A stretch of DNA of 64,000 bases from Frankineae bacterium MT45 (GCA_900100325.1 LT629697.1:2229423-2293422), one strand, 5' to 3'. Shown: positions 8,759-17,262, counted from the stretch's first letter. Notes: generated by a model not told the origin, from the sequence alone. Made by a program: numbers and translations.

Positions 8759-9511
8759 ATGACCGACGCACAATCTGCTGCACGCTCAGCTGACCCTGAG
8801 CGTGCAGCAGAACTCGTCACCGCGCTTGCGCGAGTTCGGGTGAACATCTCCGACGCGGCCACCGGGGCCGGTCGTGACCCGGCTGCCATCACCCTCATCG
8901 CGGTGACGAAGGGGTTCGGTGTTCAGGATCTTGAGATCCTGCTCGGACTCGGAGTGCTCGACATCGGCGAGAGCCGTGATCAGGAGGCCCGGGCGAAGCT
9001 GCCGGCCGATATAGCAGATCGTGCCGTTCGCGTGCATTTCATTGGACAACTCCAGACGAACAAGTGCCGATCGGTGGTCCGCTATGCCGACGCGGTGCAT
9101 TCGGTCGACCGCGCCGAACTGGTCTCGTCATTGGCCGATGCCGCCGACCGCGCCGAACGGGAGATTGACGTCTTTCTGCAGGTGAATCTCGACGAGTTCG
9201 GTGGGTCGGCCGCCAACCCGACCCGCGGCGGTGTGCGTGAGGATGGATTGCCGGCGCTGGCCGCCGAGGTGGCCGCGCGCCCGTCGCTGCGACTGCGCGG
9301 GGTGATGGCGGTCGCTCCGAATGGCGGCGACGCGTACCGGGCCTTCGCGGAACTGGCGCGAATATCAGCCGATCTGCAGCGTGACCACCCGGCAGCGAAC
9401 GCCATCTCAGCCGGGATGAGCGGCGACTTTACGGCTGCAATCCAGCACGGTTCAACACATGTTCGTGTCGGATCGGCGTTGCTCGGCCATAGAACGACCG
9501 GTTTCGGCTAG
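8759..9511 (+). CDS. YggS/PLPBP family pyridoxal phosphate homeostasis protein
   Basis: Single-domain PLP-binding barrel of 250 residues that helps balance vitamin B6. Features are GAGRDPAAITLIAVTK with PLP Lys51, HFIGQLQTNK, and HGSTHVRVGSALLG for phosphate binding. In actinobacteria it lies between ftsZ (or pgeF) and sepF, as here. The ATG at 8759 is 11 nt after the ftsZ stop with no good Shine-Dalgarno; family similarity becomes clear only from about residue 13. Codons 6-18 contain one arm, the loop and the other arm of a perfect 16-bp inverted repeat, so a later start cannot be excluded. Confidence 0.9.
   Translation: MTDAQSAARSADPERAAELVTALARVRVNISDAATGAGRDPAAITLIAVTKGFGVQDLEILLGLGVLDIGESRDQEARAKLPADIADRAVRVHFIGQLQTNKCRSVVRYADAVHSVDRAELVSSLADAADRAEREIDVFLQVNLDEFGGSAANPTRGGVREDGLPALAAEVAARPSLRLRGVMAVAPNGGDAYRAFAELARISADLQRDHPAANAISAGMSGDFTAAIQHGSTHVRVGSALLGHRTTGFG
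8774..8811 (+). promoter_or_regulatory. Perfect 16-bp hairpin between ftsZ and yggS
   Basis: Arms 8774-8789 and 8796-8811 are exact reverse complements with a 6-nt loop CTGACC. The element starts 27 nt after the ftsZ stop and overlaps the first codons of yggS. It could end or attenuate ftsZ transcription, protect the ftsZ mRNA 3' end, or hinder yggS translation. No T-run follows. Confidence 0.65.
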
Positions 9512-9634
9512 CGTCTGGGTCAGCACGACCGTGCACTGCGCGTCACTCAGCTCTACCCCAGCAATGAGCCATATCGCACCACCGTCACATCGAGTCTGAA
9601 GACAAGCCACGCAGCGGATCTACTGGAGGAACAC

Positions 9635-10171
9635 ATGCCCGGAGCCATGCGCAAGATGGGCGTCTATCTCGGCCTGGTCGAGGACGAGGACGAGTTCGTC
9701 GGCGAAGCGGCCGAGAGCTACCCGCGCACGGCCACTGCCGGTCGAGGCGTGGAGCGTGCGGTTGCGGCGCCGCAGTACGCGCGCGCCGGGGCCGGGTATG
9801 GCCGCGAAGCGGAGTCGCACGGTGGCCCGACCGCCGGGCACGCTTCCTGGGACGAGCTGGACGCAGTCGACTTCGCCGAGTTGGACGCGCCCTCGTACCG
9901 CATCACCACGCTGCACCCGCGCACGTACAACGAGGCGCGCACCATCGGTGAGCACTACCGGGCCGGCACCCCCGTCATCGTCAACCTCTCCGAGATGGAC
10001 GACGCCGACGCGAAGCGACTTGTCGACTTCTCCGCCGGCCTCACCTTCGGTCTGCACGGACGGCTGGAGCGGGTGACGGCCAAGGTGTTCCTGCTCAGCC
10101 CGAACAACGTCACGGTCACCGCGCAGGACAAGCAGCGCATCGTCGAAGGCGGCTTCTTCAACCAGTCCTAG
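9635..10171 (+). CDS. sepF: Cell division protein SepF
   Basis: FtsZ-associated membrane anchor of the divisome, essential in several actinobacteria that lack FtsA. The 178-residue protein has an N-terminal MRKMGVYLGLVEDEDEF amphipathic/acidic stretch, a variable linker to about residue 85, and the SepF (DUF552) core beginning ITTLHPRTYNEA and ending VTAQDKQRIVEGGFFNQS. The GGAGGA Shine-Dalgarno 6 nt upstream fixes the ATG; MRK further in may be the older start. The 123-nt gap to yggS shows no other gene. Confidence 0.95.
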   Translation: MPGAMRKMGVYLGLVEDEDEFVGEAAESYPRTATAGRGVERAVAAPQYARAGAGYGREAESHGGPTAGHASWDELDAVDFAELDAPSYRITTLHPRTYNEARTIGEHYRAGTPVIVNLSEMDDADAKRLVDFSAGLTFGLHGRLERVTAKVFLLSPNNVTVTAQDKQRIVEGGFFNQS

Positions 10172-10254
10172 CGGCGCACAGCCACTGTCGATTCGGCCCC
10201 GTGTGGGATGATGGGGAGAAGTTGCCATGCGTCGATTCGGAAGGGTTCTGCCAA

Positions 10255-10545
10255 GTGAACGTGTTCTGGGCCAGTGCCGCACTGGCTCTGTACATTTACT
10301 TGGTACTCATCCTGGCCCGGATCGTGATCGAGACAACGCGGCAGTTCGCCCGGAGCTGGCGTCCGGCCGGTTTCGCGGCGCTCGGGGTCGAAGCGGTATA
10401 TGTCACCACTGACCCACCGGTGCGGCTGCTCCGCCGGCTGATCCCACCGATCCGGATAGGCGAGATTAGTCTCGATGTCAGCATCATGATTCTATTGATC
10501 GCCATCTTCGCGTTGCGATCCCTCGCACTCCAGCTCGGCGGGTAA
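10255..10545 (+). CDS. YggT family membrane protein
   Basis: Small integral membrane protein of 96 residues, usual for the actinobacterial YggT family that follows sepF. A first hydrophobic segment (VFWASAALALYIYLVLILARIV) leads to the conserved loop TDPPVRLLRRLIPPIRIG and a second segment near the C-terminus. The GTG at 10255 was chosen because GGAAGGG lies 8-9 nt upstream and the family normally starts with VNVLWA-like residues; the frame also has upstream starts with no family similarity. The function is not established; it is linked to envelope and division genes. Confidence 0.88.
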   Translation: MNVFWASAALALYIYLVLILARIVIETTRQFARSWRPAGFAALGVEAVYVTTDPPVRLLRRLIPPIRIGEISLDVSIMILLIAIFALRSLALQLGG

Positions 10546-10712
10546 CGCGGAATGGCAGCGAGCCACGCAGCAGTGCAGATACGAAGCTACTTGCATCACC
10601 CCCTGTCACACCTGCATCATTCGCAACAAGAGCAGTTCGTACGACCGTGCAACAAAAGAGATGGCGTCGGAGCCGACCGGTTCCCGCTTGACGATTATCA
10701 CGAGGTGAACCA

Positions 10713-11657
10713 ATGACGCTTACTCCCGCTGACGTACACGCAGTGGCCTTCAAGAAGCCGCCGATCGGTAAACGGGGCTACGACGAGGAAGAGGTAGACG
10801 AATTCCTCGACAAGGTCGAGGAGGAGCTCGCCCGCCTGATCGAAGAGAACAACCACCTGCGAGCGACCGGTGGAGCCCCCAGCGCACCGGTCGAGGCCCC
10901 GCGTGGTGACGACGGAGCTTCCGCGGCCGAGCTGGCCGCCGCGCACGACGAGAACAACCGCCTCAAGGCGCAGGTGAACGAGCTGCAGAGCGCTCTCTCG
11001 CAGGGCAGCGACCAGACCCAGCACCAGCTGGTCGCGCTGCAGAACCAGCTCGCCCAGACCGAGCAGCAGCTCAACGAGAGTCGCCAGCAGCTCCAGGGCG
11101 CCCAGCAGGCCGCGCACGAGGCTCAGCAGCAGGCGGTCGCCGCCCAGCAGGCCGCGGCCGCTGCCGCGCAGAACGCGCCGGCTCCGGAGCAGGCCGGCGA
11201 GGCACACACCCTGCAGGCCGTCCAGATGCTGGCTCTGGCTCAGCAGACCGCCGACACCCACCTGGCGCAGTCCAAGGCCGAGGCCGAGCGTCTGTTGGCT
11301 GAGGCTCAGGCCAACGCGAGCCAGGCCGTCAACTCGGCTCGGTCCCAGTCCGAGCAGCACGTAGCGGAGGCCCAGGCCGCCGCCAACAAGCTCAACGAGG
11401 ACAGCAGTGCCAAAGCCCGCCAGACCGTCGCCGACGCCGAGCAGCGCGCCGCGACGATCACCGCTCAGTTCGAGCAGCGCAAGGAGGCCCTGGAACGTCG
11501 TGTCGAGCAGCTGCGGACCTTCGAGCGCGAGTACCGCACCCGCCTCAAGAGCTACCTCGAGTCGCAGCTTCGCGATCTCGATGCGAGCGGTCGGGCCGAG
11601 CCTCCGAACCAGAGCCACAACGATGCGAACAACAACCAGCCGGCTCGCCAGGACTGA
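10713..11657 (+). CDS. divIVA: Polar growth/division protein DivIVA (Wag31)
   Basis: Coiled-coil scaffold marking cell poles and directing apical wall growth in actinobacteria. The 314-residue protein begins with the conserved lipid-binding region ([20 protein letters not shown], then [18 protein letters not shown]). Long coiled coils extend over about residues 30-60 and 75-280, very rich in Gln/Ala/Glu, with a second conserved block near [18 protein letters not shown] and [14 protein letters not shown]. The ATG follows ACGAGGTG. The 167-nt upstream spacer (10546-10712) probably carries its own promoter; no clear hexamers stand out. A strong hairpin follows the gene. Confidence 0.96.
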   Translation: MTLTPADVHAVAFKKPPIGKRGYDEEEVDEFLDKVEEELARLIEENNHLRATGGAPSAPVEAPRGDDGASAAELAAAHDENNRLKAQVNELQSALSQGSDQTQHQLVALQNQLAQTEQQLNESRQQLQGAQQAAHEAQQQAVAAQQAAAAAAQNAPAPEQAGEAHTLQAVQMLALAQQTADTHLAQSKAEAERLLAEAQANASQAVNSARSQSEQHVAEAQAAANKLNEDSSAKARQTVADAEQRAATITAQFEQRKEALERRVEQLRTFEREYRTRLKSYLESQLRDLDASGRAEPPNQSHNDANNNQPARQD

Positions 11658-11699
11658 GTTCGACGCTGACAGATCGTGAACTGATCACGGACGTCCAAC

Positions 11700-11742
11700 G
11701 AGACAGGCGGAGTGATCCCGAAGGGGATCGCCCGCCTGTCTC
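11700..11742 (+). terminator. Two-part terminator hairpin after divIVA
   Basis: Outer 11-bp perfect stem GAGACAGGCGG/CCGCCTGTCTC and inner 6-bp stem GATCCC/GGGATC with loop GAAG, 42 nt after the divIVA stop. No U-tract follows, which is common in actinobacteria. Confidence 0.75.
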
Positions 11743-11776
11743 TGCGTTCCGCAGCAGGCTGCTGCTGGCTGCCACT

Positions 11777-12082
11777 GTGGCCCTGCTCGCCATGGGCGTC
11801 GGGCTGATCGTGCTGGGTGCGCTGCGCCGGAGCTGGATCCTCTTCGCCCTGTCGGCGCTGCTCGGAGTCGTCGCGGCGGTGCTGAATCTGACCCTCGATG
11901 TCAGCCCGGCGGCCGATGACGCAGTGGCGGATCCGGCTGACGATGCCGACGTATGGGTCACCGACCGGAGGCTCCGCTACCACCGCAGCGGCTGCACCCT
12001 GCTCGGCAACGGTGCGGTATCGATGAGCCGGGCTGAGGCCACGGCCCAGGGAATGTCAGGCTGCGGTCTCTGCCGATCTTGA
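11777..12082 (+). CDS. Small membrane protein with C-terminal His/Cys (zinc-ribbon-like) motif
   Basis: Protein of 101 residues with two hydrophobic stretches (about 1-16 and 20-40), an acidic linker, then a C-terminal segment YHRSGCTLLGN...MSGCGLC. His69, Cys73, Cys96 and Cys99 form an H-x3-C-x22-C-x2-C pattern that could hold a metal. The start is uncertain. GTG 11777 lacks a Shine-Dalgarno and cuts into the first hydrophobic segment. The frame stays open upstream through the divIVA terminator but has no ATG/GTG/TTG there; ATG 11792 is an alternative. It lies between divIVA and ileS, convergent with ileS. The function is unknown. Confidence 0.6.
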   Translation: MALLAMGVGLIVLGALRRSWILFALSALLGVVAAVLNLTLDVSPAADDAVADPADDADVWVTDRRLRYHRSGCTLLGNGAVSMSRAEATAQGMSGCGLCRS

Positions 12083-12142
12083 TCGCCGATTCAGCCGGCC
12101 GATCTTGATCGCCGATTCAGCCAGCGGATCGTGATCGCCGGG
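12072..12142. repeat. 26-bp tandem repeat between convergent genes
   Basis: Two nearly identical 26-bp units (12072-12097 and 12098-12123, differing only at the last base) beginning GCCGATCTTGATCGCCGATT, followed by a degenerate third unit (12124 onward). The first unit contains the last codons and stop of the upstream gene; the array ends just before the ileS stop at 12148. Confidence 0.75.
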
Positions 12143-12147
12143 CGACG

Positions 12148-15100
12148 CTAGCTGCGGCGCAGCCAGAGGTGTAGCCCGAGCGCGTCGTCGGTCGTGCTGA
12201 AGTAGCTCTCGACCTCGCCCGCCGGCGGCCCTTCGATCACCTGGGTGGCCAGCACCTCGTCGGCCAATTGGTCGACGTGCGCGCGCAGCGCCTCGGCCGG
12301 GTCGGGTGAGCCGCCGATGCGCCAGTGCAGGTGGATCCGATCCGTCACCTCCAGGCCGGCGTTCTTGCGGGCCTCCTGGACGAGGCGCACGATGTCACGC
12401 AGCAGTCCGAGTTGACGCAGTTCGTGGGTCAGTTCCAGATCGAGGGCCACCGTGTCGGCACCGGAGCTGGCCACGGCCCAGCCGGAGCGCGGAGTCTCGC
12501 TGACGATCAGGTCGTCCGTCTCCAGGGTCAGCGTCTCGCCGTCCAGCTCGACGGTCGCCGATCCAGCCCGATAAGCCTCAACCAGCGTCACCGGATCGGC
12601 AGCACCGATAACGTTCGCCACTAGCTGCGTCCGTTTGCCGAATCGCTTGCCTAGAGCCCGGAAATTCGCCTTCACCGACAGCTCGACCATCTCGCCGGTG
12701 TCGGCCAGGCTGGCCAGCTCCATCGTGTTCAGCTCCTCGGCGACCTGCGCGCGTAGCTCCTGCGGCAGCTCGCTCCACCCAGGTGCCGAGATGAGCGCGG
12801 TGGCCAGCGGCTGGCGAGTCTTCACGCTGGACTCCGCGCGGGCGGCGCGCCCCAGCTCGACCAGGCGGCGCACTAGGGCGACCTGCTCACTCAGCCGGGT
12901 GTCGACCAGCGCCGGATCGCTCTGGGGCCAGGAGGCCAGGTGAACCGATTCAATGCCTGACGTCTGAGCGAAGAGCGACTGCCAGACCCGTTCGGTGATG
13001 AACGGGATCATCGGTGAGAGGAGCCGCGTCAGGATCTCCAGGCAGTCGTGCAGCGTCTGCAGCGCGGCCGGGTCACCGTCCCAGAACCGGCGTCGGGAAC
13101 GGCGCACGTACCAGTTGGAGAGATCGTCGATGAATCCGGCGAGCACCTTCCCGGCGCGTGCCGTGTCGAAGGACTCCAGTGCCGCGTCCACCTCAGCGGC
13201 GACGCGGTGCGCCTCGCTGCGGGCCCATCGGTCAAGCTCGGTGGGGGTGTCCGGGTTGCTCTCTGACGACGGCTGCGGAGTCCAGTTGTTGGCTCGCGCG
13301 TAGAGCGACTGGAACGAGGCGACCGACCAGTACGTGCGCAGCACCTTGGACGCGATCTCCTCCAGCGTCTTGTGCCCGACGCGGCGGGCCGACCACGGTG
13401 AGCCGCCGGCCAGCATGAACCAGCGCAGCGCGTCGGCGCCGTGCTCGTCCATCAGCGGGATCGGCTCCAGGATGTTGCCGAGGTGCTTGCTCATCTTGCG
13501 CCCGTCCTCGGCCAGGATGTGTCCGAGGCAGAGCACGTTGCGGTATGAGCTCTGGTCGAAGACCAGGGTGCCGACGGCCATCAGGGTGTAGAACCAGCCA
13601 CGGGTCTGGTCGATGGCCTCGCAGATGAAGTCGGCCGGGTAGGCCGCGCGGGCCTCCTCGGCGTTGCGCAGCGGCGCGCCGAACTGGGCGAAGGGCATCG
13701 CGCCGGAGTCGAACCAGCCGTCGATCACCTGCGGGACCCGCCGGTAGGTGCCCGGCTCGCCCGGACGGGTGAAGGTGATGTCGTCGACGTACGGGCGGTG
13801 CGGGTCGAGGTTGCTCAGGTCAGTTCCAGCCAGCTCGCCGAGTTCGGCCAGCGACCCGACGCAGACGAGCTGGGTCGGGTCGGCGTCGTTGCGCCAGACC
13901 GGCAGTGGCGTGCCCCAGTAGCGGTCGCGCGACAGCGCCCAGTCGATGTTGTTGTTGAGCCAATCCCCGAAGCGGCCGTGCTTGATCGTCGGCGGATACC
14001 AGTTGGTCGCCTCGTTCTCGCCCAGCAGTTTTTCCTTGATCGCCGTCGTGCGGATGTACCAGGACGGCAGGGCGAAATACATCAGCGGAGTGTGGCAGCG
14101 CCAGCAGTGCGGGTAGGCGTGCTCGTAGGGCACGTGCTTGAAGAGCAGGCCGCGGCTGCGCAACTGCGCCACCAGCGTCTCGTCGGCATCCTTGAAGAAG
14201 AGCCCACCGACCAGACCCGTGTCGGCCAGGAAGTGGCCGTCCGGACCGATCGGGTTCACCACCGGCAGCCCGTAGGCCCGGCAGGTCGCCAGGTCGTCCG
14301 CGCCGAAGGCCGGGGCCTGATGCACCAGACCGGAGCCGTCTTCGGTGGTGACGTAGTCGGCCAGCACGACGAAGTTCGCCCCGTCCAGGTCGACCAACTC
14401 GAAGGGACGCTGGTAGCTCCACCGCTCCAGTTCCGCACCCTGCAGACGGGCCAGGACTTCGGCGCCCTCGCCGAGCGTCCGCTCCAGCAGTGGCTCGGCG
14501 ACGACGAAAGTCCCGTCTTGGTTACGGGCCACGACGTAGCTGACCTTCGGGTTTACGGCCACCGCGGTGTTGGAGACGAGGGTCCACGGAGTGGTCGTCC
14601 AGACGAGAAGGTCCGCCTGACCGGCCCACGGCCCGGAGGTGAGCGGGAATCGGACGTAGACCGACGGGTCGGTGACATCCTCATACCCTTGGGCCACTTC
14701 GTGATCGCTCAAGGTCGTGCCGCAGCGCGGGCAGTAGGGAGCCACCCGGAAGTCCTCGGTGAGCAGGCCCTTGTCGAAGATCTGTTTCAGCGCCCACCAG
14801 ACCGACTCGACGTAGTCGGGGCTCATCGTCCAGTACGCACGGTCGTAGTCGGCCCAGTAGCCCATCCGCTCGCTCATCTGCGTGAACGCGCTGACGTTGC
14901 GCTGGACGGACTCGCGGCAGTGCGCGTTGAACTCGGCAATGCCGTAGCGCTCGATATCCGGCTTGCCGGTGAAGCCCAGCTCCTTCTCAACTGCGAGTTC
15001 GACCGGCAGGCCATGGCAGTCCCAGCCCGCGATCCGCGGAACGTGGTAGCCCTTCATGGTCTTGAAGCGGGGGAAGACGTCCTTGAAGGCGCGGGCCTCG

Positions 15101-15345
15101 ACGTGGTGGGTTCCGGGAAGGCCGTTGGCGGTCGGCGGCCCCTCGTAGAAGGTCCAAAGCGGCCCGTCGCTGCGCGCGTCGATGCTGCGCTGGAACACGT
15201 TCGAGGCGCGCCAGCGGTCGATCACCTCGTGGTCCATCGCGGCGAGGTCGACGTGCGCGGGTAGGGCCGCATAGCTGCTGCGGTCCTCGGTGCCGCTGGG
15301 GCGGGCGTCGATTGCGTCGCGCTGTGTGGTGGACTGCTCGGTCAC
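12148..15345 (-). CDS. ileS: Isoleucyl-tRNA synthetase
   Basis: Cytoplasmic class I synthetase of 1065 residues charging tRNA-Ile. The HIGH-equivalent is GTHH (about 78-81, in GLPGTHHVEA) and the KMSKS-equivalent is KMSKH (617-621). The CP1 editing domain and the C-terminal anticodon-binding domain (from about residue 730) are present. The long form with WDCHGLPVELAVEKELG resembles the eukaryote-like IleS2 type common in actinobacteria, a class linked to mupirocin resistance; this is inference only. The GTG at 15345 is set by AAGAGGAG 8 nt upstream; the frame extends to 15423, but that part is the T-box leader. Expression should rise when Ile-tRNA is uncharged. Confidence 0.96.
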   Translation of the reverse strand: MTEQSTTQRDAIDARPSGTEDRSSYAALPAHVDLAAMDHEVIDRWRASNVFQRSIDARSDGPLWTFYEGPPTANGLPGTHHVEARAFKDVFPRFKTMKGYHVPRIAGWDCHGLPVELAVEKELGFTGKPDIERYGIAEFNAHCRESVQRNVSAFTQMSERMGYWADYDRAYWTMSPDYVESVWWALKQIFDKGLLTEDFRVAPYCPRCGTTLSDHEVAQGYEDVTDPSVYVRFPLTSGPWAGQADLLVWTTTPWTLVSNTAVAVNPKVSYVVARNQDGTFVVAEPLLERTLGEGAEVLARLQGAELERWSYQRPFELVDLDGANFVVLADYVTTEDGSGLVHQAPAFGADDLATCRAYGLPVVNPIGPDGHFLADTGLVGGLFFKDADETLVAQLRSRGLLFKHVPYEHAYPHCWRCHTPLMYFALPSWYIRTTAIKEKLLGENEATNWYPPTIKHGRFGDWLNNNIDWALSRDRYWGTPLPVWRNDADPTQLVCVGSLAELGELAGTDLSNLDPHRPYVDDITFTRPGEPGTYRRVPQVIDGWFDSGAMPFAQFGAPLRNAEEARAAYPADFICEAIDQTRGWFYTLMAVGTLVFDQSSYRNVLCLGHILAEDGRKMSKHLGNILEPIPLMDEHGADALRWFMLAGGSPWSARRVGHKTLEEIASKVLRTYWSVASFQSLYARANNWTPQPSSESNPDTPTELDRWARSEAHRVAAEVDAALESFDTARAGKVLAGFIDDLSNWYVRRSRRRFWDGDPAALQTLHDCLEILTRLLSPMIPFITERVWQSLFAQTSGIESVHLASWPQSDPALVDTRLSEQVALVRRLVELGRAARAESSVKTRQPLATALISAPGWSELPQELRAQVAEELNTMELASLADTGEMVELSVKANFRALGKRFGKRTQLVANVIGAADPVTLVEAYRAGSATVELDGETLTLETDDLIVSETPRSGWAVASSGADTVALDLELTHELRQLGLLRDIVRLVQEARKNAGLEVTDRIHLHWRIGGSPDPAEALRAHVDQLADEVLATQVIEGPPAGEVESYFSTTDDALGLHLWLRRS

Positions 15346-15351
15346 CGGGGG

Positions 15352-15615
15352 TGCTCCTCTTGCCTCGAGTTCGAACATCGCTCGAGGGACGACAGCGTTT
15401 TGCTGCCGCGGTACCACCCTCATTGACTCCTGGCGCTAGCCATGGTGCCCACTTCGTTGCTACTGCTGGTCCGGGTCTACTGGGACCGTTCGCCAGAGTC
15501 GACGATGCTGACGCTGGATCCGGGCCTGTTCTTCCGGTGCTCAGAGGTGATTTGACGCCTCAGGACCCGTCGCTGGGTCCGTTTTGGTGCTACTTGTCCT
15601 CGTCTTCGCGTGGTT
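15352..15615 (-). promoter_or_regulatory. T-box leader of ileS (probably translational type)
   Basis: On the minus strand the invariant T-box AGGGTGGTACCGCG lies at 15407-15420, followed by sequences able to sequester the AAGAGGAG Shine-Dalgarno at 15354-15361. Upstream is a short Stem I-like region beginning CGAAGACGAGGACAAGTAGC. A tentative specifier ATC (Ile) lies in the loop of GAGG...CCTC, at 15549-15551. No intrinsic terminator with a T-run is seen before ileS, which fits the translation-controlling actinobacterial ileS T-boxes. Exact ends are approximate. This accounts for most of the geneless stretch 15346-15831; the remainder should hold the divergent promoters. Confidence 0.88.
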
Positions 15616-15831
15616 ACTGCACGTTTTACCGCGGTGTCAGCTTAGCGGGTGCCGCCGAATGCTTGCACCTCGTTTTGAGCGTGCCGCCGCTTGATTTCGT
15701 TGCTGACTGTAACAATGCGATAGCGATGCTCGGCGTGGGTACTAGCGCAACGATTCATGCGCCTCGTATCCTTAGCCACTTTGTTGGATTCCGTGTTATG
15801 TCTGTGCTCTGCCAAGGAGATGGTAAGCAAA

Positions 15832-17193
15832 ATGACAGCCGTCGGACGACTAGGACGAGCCCTGCGACGGGTCGGTGCGACCAGCACCGCTAAGCAGACG
15901 ACACGTGACAAGCCTCCCGCCAAGTCGACCGCGGTCAAGAAGGCGGTATCCGCTACCCGGGCTACGGCGGCGACCAAGTCGGTACCGGTCAAGAAATCGG
16001 CGCCCGTGAAGAAAGCGGCGCCGGCCAAGAAAGCCGCCGCGGTCAAGAAGGCCGCGCCGGCCAAGAAGGTTGCGCCCGCGAAGAAGGTTGCGCCGGTCAA
16101 GAAAGCGGCTCCGGCCAAGAAGGTTGCGCCCGCGAAGAAGGCAGCAGCACCTGCGAAGAAAGCGGCGCCAGTCAAGAAAGCCGTCGCGGTGAAGAAGACA
16201 GCTCCGGTCAAGAAGGCTGCGCCGGCGAAGAAGGTTGCGCCCGTCAAGAAGGCGGCCCCGGCGAAGAAGGTTGCGCCCGCCAAGAAGGCAGCAGCACCTG
16301 CGAAGAAGGTTGCGCCGGTCAAGAAGGCCGTCGCGGTGAAGAAGGCAGCTCCGGCAAAGAAGGTTGCGCCCGTCAAGAAGGTGGCGCCGGCGAAGAAGGT
16401 GGCGGCCAAAAAGGCAGCGCCCGTCACGAAGGCAGCACCAGCGAGGAAGGCAGCGCCCGTCAAGAAAGTTGCGCCGGCTCGCAAGGCCGCGGCGACAACC
16501 AGGCCCGCGCCGACGCGGGGCACGCCGCCGGTCAAGAAAGCCGGCACCGCTCCGCCGTCGGGAGTGAAGAAGGTCGCACCGACGAAAAAAGCGTCGCATG
16601 TGGCGAGCGCGAAAGAAACGAATACAGTGTCTGCAGCGGTCCCGAAGCAACCCCCGACAGAGGCGCCAGCAGCTCGTAACTCAGCCGCAGCAACCGGTGT
16701 CGTTACAGATAAGGGACCGGCGCCCACGACGGCATCGGCACAGAAAGCAGCACACGTGAAGACATCCGCCACACAGACCCCCGCCCCTTCGACCAACGCA
16801 GCTGCGGCGGCCCCGACCGCCCCGGCACGGGTTGATTTCTCCGAGGCCGAGCTGGCCGAGATCCGGGCTGCCCTCGTAGCCGACGTGGCCCGCATGCGGG
16901 ACGAGTACGACGAGTCGATGCGCCAGTTGACCGATCAGCAGTCGAGCGCCGATGGCGCCGGTGACGATCAGGCCGACGCCGGCAGCAAGACGTTCGAGCG
17001 CGAGCAGGAACTCTCCATCGCGGCGAACCGTCTCGACCTGCTCACCCAGACCCAGCACGCGATCGAGCGGGTTGACGCGGGAACCTACGGATACTGCGAG
17101 AGCTGTGGCAAGCCGATCCCGAAGGCTCGACTGCAGGCGTTCCCGATGGCGACTCTGGACGTCGCCTGCAAGCAGCGGGAAGAGCGCCGCTAG
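15832..17193 (+). CDS. DksA/TraR-type zinc-finger protein with long histone H1-like Lys/Ala/Pro region
   Basis: Protein of 453 residues. After a short basic start ([15 protein letters not shown]) come about 210 residues of [11 protein letters not shown]-type repeats, like bacterial H1-type DNA-binding tails, then an Ala/Thr/Pro linker. From about residue 320 it carries a coiled coil and a DksA/TraR C-terminal zinc finger. The finger reads CESCGKP (Cys422, Cys425) and [11 protein letters not shown] (Asp443, Cys446), so the third usual cysteine is Asp. The ATG at 15832 follows AAGGAG with a 12-nt gap; ATG 15820 abuts the same motif. Streptomyces has a DksA-like gene at this place beside ileS and lspA. 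It probably binds nucleic acid or RNA polymerase; the exact role is unknown. Confidence 0.88.
   Translation: MTAVGRLGRALRRVGATSTAKQTTRDKPPAKSTAVKKAVSATRATAATKSVPVKKSAPVKKAAPAKKAAAVKKAAPAKKVAPAKKVAPVKKAAPAKKVAPAKKAAAPAKKAAPVKKAVAVKKTAPVKKAAPAKKVAPVKKAAPAKKVAPAKKAAAPAKKVAPVKKAVAVKKAAPAKKVAPVKKVAPAKKVAAKKAAPVTKAAPARKAAPVKKVAPARKAAATTRPAPTRGTPPVKKAGTAPPSGVKKVAPTKKASHVASAKETNTVSAAVPKQPPTEAPAARNSAAATGVVTDKGPAPTTASAQKAAHVKTSATQTPAPSTNAAAAAPTAPARVDFSEAELAEIRAALVADVARMRDEYDESMRQLTDQQSSADGAGDDQADAGSKTFEREQELSIAANRLDLLTQTQHAIERVDAGTYGYCESCGKPIPKARLQAFPMATLDVACKQREERR
15934..16566 (+). repeat. Degenerate coding repeats for the KKAAPAKK tail
   Basis: Tandem, imperfect AAGAAGGTTGCGCCCGCGAA-like units encode alternating Lys-Lys and Ala/Pro/Val. 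Some blocks of about 40 nt recur almost unchanged (around 16120-16160 and 16260-16310), so copy number could change by slippage or recombination. Confidence 0.8.
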
Positions 17194-17262
17194 CCGGTCG
17201 CCGGATCAGCTCCGCTTCGGTGGTGTCCATCGGTTGCGCTCAGGTGCGCGACAATAGGACGC

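Noticed and set aside
11651-11776. Open frame running from divIVA into the small membrane protein, considered as a readthrough fusion
   Set aside because: It is in a different frame from divIVA and crosses a strong terminator hairpin; no start codon supports it.
13798-15264. Long open frame of about 488 codons on the plus strand opposite ileS
   Set aside because: It is the complement of a well-conserved ileS in GC-rich DNA; the translation is Arg/Val/Gly-rich with no family features, a usual shadow frame.
15374-15392. Palindrome around GAGTTCGAAC near the ileS start considered as a LexA box
   Set aside because: It lacks the TCGAAC-N4-GTTCGA spacing and lies within the T-box sequestrator region, which explains the pairing.
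15934-16566. Regular repeats considered as a CRISPR-like array
   Set aside because: They are in frame, encode KKAAP units, vary continuously and have no unique spacers.
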